From NCBI GenBank assembly GCA_964596775.1, contig CAZQVN010000036.1, forward strand, positions 1-38,241: a stretch of DNA of 38,241 bases, in the 5' to 3' direction. Source of the stretch: CAZQVN01 sp964596775. Lineage in GTDB: Bacteria; Eisenbacteria; RBG-16-71-46; JABDJR01; JAWXBZ01. The notes beneath the pieces were generated by a model. It ran no database searches, was not told the origin of the DNA, and was given only the letters and a program-made list of their open reading frames with translations. The position numbers and the translations under genes are program-made. Below are positions 33,695-38,241 of this stretch, piece after piece (position 1 is the stretch's first letter; each line of letters begins with the position of its first letter).

Positions 33695-34468
33695 GTGTCC
33701 CGCGACGTTCTCCACCCCCTGAAAAACTTCATATTCGGCGCCCAGGAACTGTGGGGCCTGATGTGGAACGCGTTGCTGGGTTTCCCCTTCGCTTTCCGCT
33801 ATCGGCGCGAAACGATGCGCCAGATCTACATCATCGGCGTCAGCGCCACGCCGCTCGTTTTCCTGTCGGCCATGTTCATCGGCCTCGTGCTGGCGCTGGA
33901 GTGGGGCAACAAGCTGGAGCCGTTCGGCGCCAAGATCCTCATGGGCCGCATCATGTCGGTGGGCACGGTGCGCGAAATCGGCCCGGTGATCACCGGGTTG
34001 ATGCTGGCCGGACGGACCGGGGCCAAGATCGCCGCGGAGCTGGGCTCGATGCAGGTCACCGAGCAGATCTCGGCGCTGACGGCACTCGGCACCGACCCGA
34101 TCCGGCGGCTGGTGGTGCCGCGCCAGGTGGCCGCGGTGGCCACGATCCTCCCGCTGACGGTGATCGCCGACGCGATCTCCATCGTGGCCGGCTACGTCGT
34201 GGCGGTGGCCTGGCTGCACACGCCGGGCAATCTCTACTGGCGCTCGGCGCTGGACAGCCTCGTGTTCAAGGACCTGGCCATCGGCCTGCTGAAGCCGTTC
34301 TTCTTCGGGTACATCATCTCCACGATCGCCTGCTACTATGGCATGACCACGCAGGGGGGCGCGTCGGCGGTCGGTGAATCGGCCACGAAGGCGGTCATGT
34401 ACGCGTCGCTGGGCGTGCTCATGTCCGACTTCGTGCTGTCCAAACTCATCATCTCCTTTTTCCAGTAG
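33695..34468 (+). CDS. mlaE: MlaE-family ABC permease for phospholipid transport
   Basis: A 257-residue inner-membrane permease. The family motif occupies residues about 90-145: R-E-I-G-P-V-I-T-G-L, then A-G-R-T-G-A-K-I-A-A-E-L-G-S-M, then E-Q-I-S-A-L, then D-P-I-R-R-L-V-V-P-R. Five or so membrane spans surround it, preceded by an amphipathic N-terminal segment. MlaE, MlaF and MlaD move phospholipids between inner and outer membranes to keep outer-leaflet asymmetry. GTG 33695 follows GTGAGG four bases upstream. mlaF begins four bases after its stop, so this is a coupled operon. No mlaC or mlaA is in view. Confidence 0.95.
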   Translation: MSRDVLHPLKNFIFGAQELWGLMWNALLGFPFAFRYRRETMRQIYIIGVSATPLVFLSAMFIGLVLALEWGNKLEPFGAKILMGRIMSVGTVREIGPVITGLMLAGRTGAKIAAELGSMQVTEQISALTALGTDPIRRLVVPRQVAAVATILPLTVIADAISIVAGYVVAVAWLHTPGNLYWRSALDSLVFKDLAIGLLKPFFFGYIISTIACYYGMTTQGGASAVGESATKAVMYASLGVLMSDFVLSKLIISFFQ

Positions 34469-34472
34469 GGCC

Positions 34473-35201
34473 ATGGCGCAACCGATCGTCGAACTCAGAA
34501 ACGTCACGTTCGGATTCAACGGACGCCCGATCCTCAGGAACGTGAGCATGAGCGTGGAGGAGGGGACGACCCGGGTGATCCTCGGGGCCTCCGGCGCCGG
34601 CAAGAGCACGATCCTCCGCCTGCTTCTCGGACTGATCGTCCCCGAGTCGGGCGAGGTGATGGTTCTCGGCAGGAACGTGGCCGCGCTGCGAGGAAAGGAA
34701 CTCCGCGACATCCGCCACTCCATGGGAATGGTGTTCCAGGGCGGGGCGCTCTTCGACAGCCTGACCGTGGGCGAGAATATCGGCTATTGTCCCACCGAAA
34801 CGCACAACCTGCCGAAGGAGCAGGTGGACGCGCGGGTGCGCGAAACCCTGGATCACGTGGGCCTCGGCGACGTGGCCGACATGATGCCCTCGGAGCTGTC
34901 CGGCGGAATGAGGAAGCGGGTGGCGATCGCCCGCTCGATCGTCTGCCATCCGCGGATCGTGCTGTACGACGAGCCGACCACCGGACTGGACCCGATCGTG
35001 TCCGACACGATCAACGAGCTGATCAACCGGCTGAAGCACGAGGACAGCGTGACGTCGCTGGTCGTCACGCATATCATGCGCGATGCCTACTACGTGGCCG
35101 ACACGCTGACGATGCTCCGCGACGGCCACCTCGTGTTCGAAGGGACGGCCGACGAAATCAAGGCCGTGAACGACCCGTACATCCAGGAATTCATTTCATG
35201 A
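34473..35201 (+). CDS. mlaF: MlaF-family ABC ATPase for phospholipid transport
   Basis: A 242-residue ATPase. Walker A G-A-S-G-A-G-K-S-T is at residues 38-46, the signature L-S-G-G-M-R-K-R-V-A-I-A-R is the MCE-type variant, and Walker B is I-V-L-Y-D-E-P-T-T-G-L-D-P. The switch His lies in V-V-T-H. The protein begins M-A-Q-P-I-V-E-L-R-N-V; the longer open frame upstream overlaps mlaE and is not used. It powers the MlaE permease. The tail shows the usual I-Q-E-F end seen in MlaF. It sits between mlaE and mlaD, with 44 bases before mlaD. Confidence 0.95.
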   Translation: MAQPIVELRNVTFGFNGRPILRNVSMSVEEGTTRVILGASGAGKSTILRLLLGLIVPESGEVMVLGRNVAALRGKELRDIRHSMGMVFQGGALFDSLTVGENIGYCPTETHNLPKEQVDARVRETLDHVGLGDVADMMPSELSGGMRKRVAIARSIVCHPRIVLYDEPTTGLDPIVSDTINELINRLKHEDSVTSLVVTHIMRDAYYVADTLTMLRDGHLVFEGTADEIKAVNDPYIQEFIS

Positions 35202-35245
35202 GCGGCCGCTCCGGAACGATCCGGCGCCCCGCGGGAGATCGCTAG

Positions 35246-36196
35246 ATGGCTCAGCAACACCAGTGGAAGAATCTTCAGACGGGCCTGTTTTTCCTGGCGG
35301 CGCTGATCGTCCTGACCGTGGCCCTGCTGATCGTCGGGACGAACCAGAACATCTTCTCGAAGACGTACACGCTGCACACCTACCTGCCCGACACGCAGAC
35401 GCTCGCCAAGGGAACATCGGTGACGCTGTCGGGAATCGAGATCGGCGTCATCCAGAACATCGAGCTCGACACGTACGAGGGGCAGAACAGCGTGCGGTTC
35501 GACCTCAAGCTGCGCAGCGAGCACAGGGACCGCATCACCTCGAGCAGCAAGGCCACCGTCAAGTCGATCGGCGTCCTCGGCGACAAGTTCATGGAGATCA
35601 CGCTGGGCAAGGCCGGCGAAACGCCGCTCAAGGACGGCGACTCGCTCCCCTGCCAGCCCGCGGTGGACTGGGAACGGATCGCCGGCGACCTGACCGGAAA
35701 GTTCTCGACGACGATGACCCGGGTGGAGCTGATCCTCGAAAAGGTGGAACGGGGCGACGGAAGCCTGGGGATCCTCCTCAACGATCCGACACTGGCCAGG
35801 AACCTTTCGGCGACGCTCGACGACCTCGACCAGAACCTCAAGGCGATCCGCGCGAACCAGGGGACGCTCGGCCGGCTCATTCATGACCCGAAACTCTACA
35901 ACGAGCTGACCGCCACAATCGAAAACCTCGACCGGGTCACCGGCAGGATCTCGGCGGGCGAAGGCACGCTCGGCAGGCTCGTGAACGACAGCACGCTCTA
36001 CGTCGGCGCCGCGGGCGCCGCGACCGGCGCGGACACGGTGTTCGCGCGGCTGAACGCCGGCAAGGGCACCGCCGGCAAGGCGCTGAACGACGACAGGGCG
36101 TACGACGAACTGCACCGGGCCATCCAGGACCTCCGACTGCTGCTGATCGACATGCAGGCGCATCCCGACCGGTACCTGAAGTTCAGCATTTTCTGA
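35246..36196 (+). CDS. mlaD: MlaD/MCE substrate-binding protein with 34-residue tail repeats
   Basis: A 316-residue protein with one N-terminal membrane anchor (about 12-32) and a single MCE domain (about 38-122; includes L-P-D-T-Q-T-L-A-K-G-T-S-V and G-V-L-G-D-K-F-M-E-I). Unlike the short MlaD of E. coli, it has a 190-residue tail. There, four copies of a G-x-L-G-x-L-x-N-D unit have their leading Gly at residues 172, 206, 240 and 274, an exact 34-residue period. The intervals look helical and may form a stalk or tunnel. GGGAG lies eight bases before the ATG. The stop overlaps the phosphoesterase start (TGATG), so translation is coupled. Confidence 0.93.
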   Translation: MAQQHQWKNLQTGLFFLAALIVLTVALLIVGTNQNIFSKTYTLHTYLPDTQTLAKGTSVTLSGIEIGVIQNIELDTYEGQNSVRFDLKLRSEHRDRITSSSKATVKSIGVLGDKFMEITLGKAGETPLKDGDSLPCQPAVDWERIAGDLTGKFSTTMTRVELILEKVERGDGSLGILLNDPTLARNLSATLDDLDQNLKAIRANQGTLGRLIHDPKLYNELTATIENLDRVTGRISAGEGTLGRLVNDSTLYVGAAGAATGADTVFARLNAGKGTAGKALNDDRAYDELHRAIQDLRLLLIDMQAHPDRYLKFSIF

Positions 36197-37200
36197 TGTC
36201 GCCGTCCGGTCGCAGGGTCGCGGGCGGCCTCACCGCCCTCGCCGCGGCGACCGCCTTCGTCCTTCTGACCGCCGGGCCGCCCCCTCCCGTCCCGGATCCG
36301 CCCGGGACATTCTCCTTCGCCGTTCTCGGCGACGCCCCCTACTACGCGTGGGAGGAGGCGCAGTTCAACGTCGTGCTCGCCGACATGGATCACACCGACC
36401 TCCGGTTCATCCTGCACGTCGGCGACATTTTCTGGGCGCCGTGCAGCGACGACCACTACCGGAAGCTGCTCGGCACGATGAACGCACGCCGCCATCCGCT
36501 GATCTACACGCCGGGGGACAACGAGTGGAGCGACTGCTGGGGTCGCAACGAGGGGCGCTACCGGCCGCTCGAGCGCCTGGACACACTCCGGGAGATCTTC
36601 TTCGGCGATCCGGAGCGGAGCCTCGGACCCGACCCGATCCCGCTGGACACGCAAGGAAACGACGCGGAGTTCGGGGACTTCGTGGAAAACGCGCGCTGGA
36701 CGCAGGACGGGGTCGTCCTTGCCACGCTGCACATGGCGGGCAGCCGAAACGCCGGCGAGAAGTTCCCCGGACGGACGGAAGCGGACGATCTCGCCGCGCG
36801 CCGGCGGACGGAGGCGGCGATCGCCTGGATGCGCGAGACCTTCGCCGCGGCCGACACGCAGGACGCGCGGGCGGTCGTCCTGGCGTTTCACATGAATCCC
36901 GGATTCGCGGCGCCGGTGACCGATCCGTACCGGATGGCCTACGACCCGTTCATCCTGGCGCTCGAGGAACTCGCTGAGGCGTTCGGAAAGCCGGTGCTCA
37001 TGGTTCACGGAGACGATCACGAGTACGTCGTGGATCGCCCGCTGGCGCGCCGGACGACGGGCCGGACGATCGAAAACCTGACCCGGATGCAGGTGCCGGG
37101 ATCGCCGCAGGTCGGCTGGGTGCGCGTGTTCGTGACCGACGCCGCCGTTCCGGAGTTTTCGTTCCGGGAGTATGTGGTTCCGGGGTGGAAGTACTGGTGA
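36196..37200 (+). CDS. Secreted calcineurin-like metallophosphoesterase-type protein
   Basis: A 334-residue protein with a signal peptide or anchor (hydrophobic residues 8-25, then Pro-rich P-P-P-P-V-P-D-P-P). The metal-site motifs of the superfamily appear in variant form: L-G-D-A-P-Y-Y (usual D-x-H replaced), H-V-G-D-I-F, P-G-D-N-E-W-S-D in place of G-N-H-E, F-H-M-N-P, and H-G-D-D-H-E-Y as the GHxH-type site. Loss of the first His and change of the GNH(E/D) site may alter metals or activity. It is coupled to mlaD by a one-base overlap, suggesting a periplasmic task tied to lipid transport. The substrate is unknown. It is convergent with the ATP-grasp gene. Confidence 0.78.
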   Translation: MSPSGRRVAGGLTALAAATAFVLLTAGPPPPVPDPPGTFSFAVLGDAPYYAWEEAQFNVVLADMDHTDLRFILHVGDIFWAPCSDDHYRKLLGTMNARRHPLIYTPGDNEWSDCWGRNEGRYRPLERLDTLREIFFGDPERSLGPDPIPLDTQGNDAEFGDFVENARWTQDGVVLATLHMAGSRNAGEKFPGRTEADDLAARRRTEAAIAWMRETFAAADTQDARAVVLAFHMNPGFAAPVTDPYRMAYDPFILALEELAEAFGKPVLMVHGDDHEYVVDRPLARRTTGRTIENLTRMQVPGSPQVGWVRVFVTDAAVPEFSFREYVVPGWKYW

Positions 37201-37224
37201 GATCGATCGACGCCGAGGGGGCGG

Positions 37225-38202
37225 TCAGACTCCCGCGGTCCGCAACCGCCGGTTCCTCTCCAGGGCCGCCCGGACGATCTGCCGGGTGAACCCCGCGTGC
37301 CCGGCGGGATCGTTCGCGAGGCAGAAGTCGGCGCTGCCGTAGTCGGCCGGCGGGTAGTAGACGCCGCAGTTGGGATTGATCTCGAGCATCCACGGGACTC
37401 CGCCGGCGTCGACCCTCACGTCGCAGCGGCCGAAACTCACCCCGGAAAGCGCCGCGAAGAAGCGGGCCGACGCATCGCGGAGCACGGCGTCGAGCGCGGG
37501 GTCGGTCACCGGAAACGATTCCATCCGGCCGTACTCGGTCCACTTCATGCGCGCGTGCTTGAAACTGTCCCCCGCGGGAAAGCGGTACTCGATGGGCGTG
37601 TAGGTGGTCGGTGATGCCGGATCGTCGGGGTTCTCGGCCACCAGGACCGTGCATTCCGTGCCCTCGATGAACTCCTCGATCAGCGCGGTCCCGAAACGGC
37701 CGATGATCCGCGCGGCCTGGCGACGGAGCCCCGCGGGCGTGCTCACCCGGGACTTGCGGCTCAGGCCGACGCTCGAATAGCTGCTGTGATGCTTGACGAA
37801 CAGCGGAAACCGGAGCGTGGCGGCCGCCGTCTCCACGTCGGCCTCGTTCCGCGCGAACACGCAGGCCGGGCTCGCGATCCCCGCCCGCCGGCAGGCCTCC
37901 TTCATCTGCTCGCGGGTCGGCTCGTAGAATTCCGACGAGGCCCCGGTGAACGGCACAGCGTGGGCTTCCAGCGTCCGCACGACCTCGATCCCCGGGGTCG
38001 CCTGGTCCGCCGCTCCGTCACAGAGATTGAAGAAGAGATCGAATCCTTCCGCGATGAGCGCCGTGACCTGCGCCACGGCGGTCGGCTTGCGGAGCGTGGC
38101 AACGTGCCAGTCCGCCTCCGGGAGGAACGGGCGCGGATCGCAGGGCCAGTCGTTCTTCCGGATGGCATCGAGATTCTGGTTCGTGAGCAGGCAGACGCGC
38201 AT
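37225..38202 (-). CDS. ATP-grasp ligase, D-alanine--D-alanine ligase-like
   Basis: A 325-residue soluble ATP-grasp enzyme. The N-terminal third is a Rossmann-like pre-ATP-grasp domain; F-D-L-F-F-N-L-C-D-G lies where Ddl-type proteins have their N-domain loop. The central part has F-P-L-F-V-K-H-H-S-S-Y-S-S-V-G (phosphate-binding loop) and E-E-F-I-E-G-T-E-C-T-V. The metal site is R-C-D-V-R-V-D, then M-L-E-I-N-P-N-C-G-V-Y-Y-P. These match the Ddl-like group, which joins amino acids using ATP, but substrate residues for D-Ala are not clearly identifiable, so another amino-acid ligase is possible. The start ATG 38202 has only a weak ribosome site. It is convergent with the phosphoesterase gene. 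Confidence 0.82.
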   Translation of the reverse strand: MRVCLLTNQNLDAIRKNDWPCDPRPFLPEADWHVATLRKPTAVAQVTALIAEGFDLFFNLCDGAADQATPGIEVVRTLEAHAVPFTGASSEFYEPTREQMKEACRRAGIASPACVFARNEADVETAAATLRFPLFVKHHSSYSSVGLSRKSRVSTPAGLRRQAARIIGRFGTALIEEFIEGTECTVLVAENPDDPASPTTYTPIEYRFPAGDSFKHARMKWTEYGRMESFPVTDPALDAVLRDASARFFAALSGVSFGRCDVRVDAGGVPWMLEINPNCGVYYPPADYGSADFCLANDPAGHAGFTRQIVRAALERNRRLRTAGV

Positions 38203-38241
38203 TGCGCGGAAATCTATCCGGTCCGGGCAGGCGTGTCCATC

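Noticed and set aside
38214..38241. Last eight codons of a possible upstream gene (minus strand, ending TAG at 38214)
   Set aside because: Too short to support; any frame would do this by chance at the edge.

Overview
This window is about two-thirds G+C and almost fully coding, with about 31 protein genes on both strands. I see no rRNA, tRNA, CRISPR array, phage or insertion sequence. The gene content points to a free-living diderm bacterium. It has an Mla/MCE lipid-transport operon, beta-barrel outer-membrane proteins (one ending in Phe), a lipoprotein and L,D-transpeptidases. Two secreted proteins end in FlgD-like Ig modules, and two others share a C-terminal T-W-G-x-I-K-A motif. From memory, that mix recalls MAGs of the FCB side (Eisenbacteria/Krumholzibacteria-like). 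That placement is inference, because no rRNA or marker set is present.

Layout. 1-3258 (minus): the first codons of a YwiC-like membrane protein, a GT-C/TPR membrane glycosyltransferase-like protein and an APH-fold kinase. 3641-4216 (plus): a small secreted protein carrying the WGxIKA tail. 4244-5950 (minus): P-loop ATPase, ruvC and ruvA, overlapping, with no ruvB. 6113-8575 (plus): an M24 peptidase and an ankyrin protein. 8664-10723 (minus): a Cys-rich anchored protein and a duplicated-module secreted protein with the second WGxIKA tail. 10810-14140 (plus): a MOP/MATE-like transporter and an unrecognised helical-repeat protein. 14252-18543 (minus): an envelope operon (DUF4398-like lipoprotein, two YkuD L,D-transpeptidases, a membrane-anchored unknown) followed by a Rossmann-like protein. 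18913-27194 (plus): NAD-type isocitrate dehydrogenase, P5C/aldehyde dehydrogenase, a beta-propeller protein, a beta-barrel protein and a secreted animal-type haem peroxidase. 27203-30034 (minus): an EF-G paralogue and yebC. 30239-33593 (plus): a GT-C membrane protein overlapping a TPR/YaiO-type outer-membrane protein. 33695-37200 (plus): mlaE-mlaF-mlaD and a secreted metallophosphoesterase-like protein. 37225-38202 (minus): an ATP-grasp ligase.

The main theme is envelope biology: lipid transport, peptidoglycan cross-link editing, surface glycan enzymes and exported proteins with two different C-terminal tails. The strongest leads are the shared WGxIKA tail, a sigma-54-like promoter with an upstream palindrome in front of the L,D-transpeptidase operon, a perfect 24-bp inverted repeat inside a coding region, an exact 34-residue repeat in MlaD, and an EF-G paralogue with altered G3 and G4 motifs.
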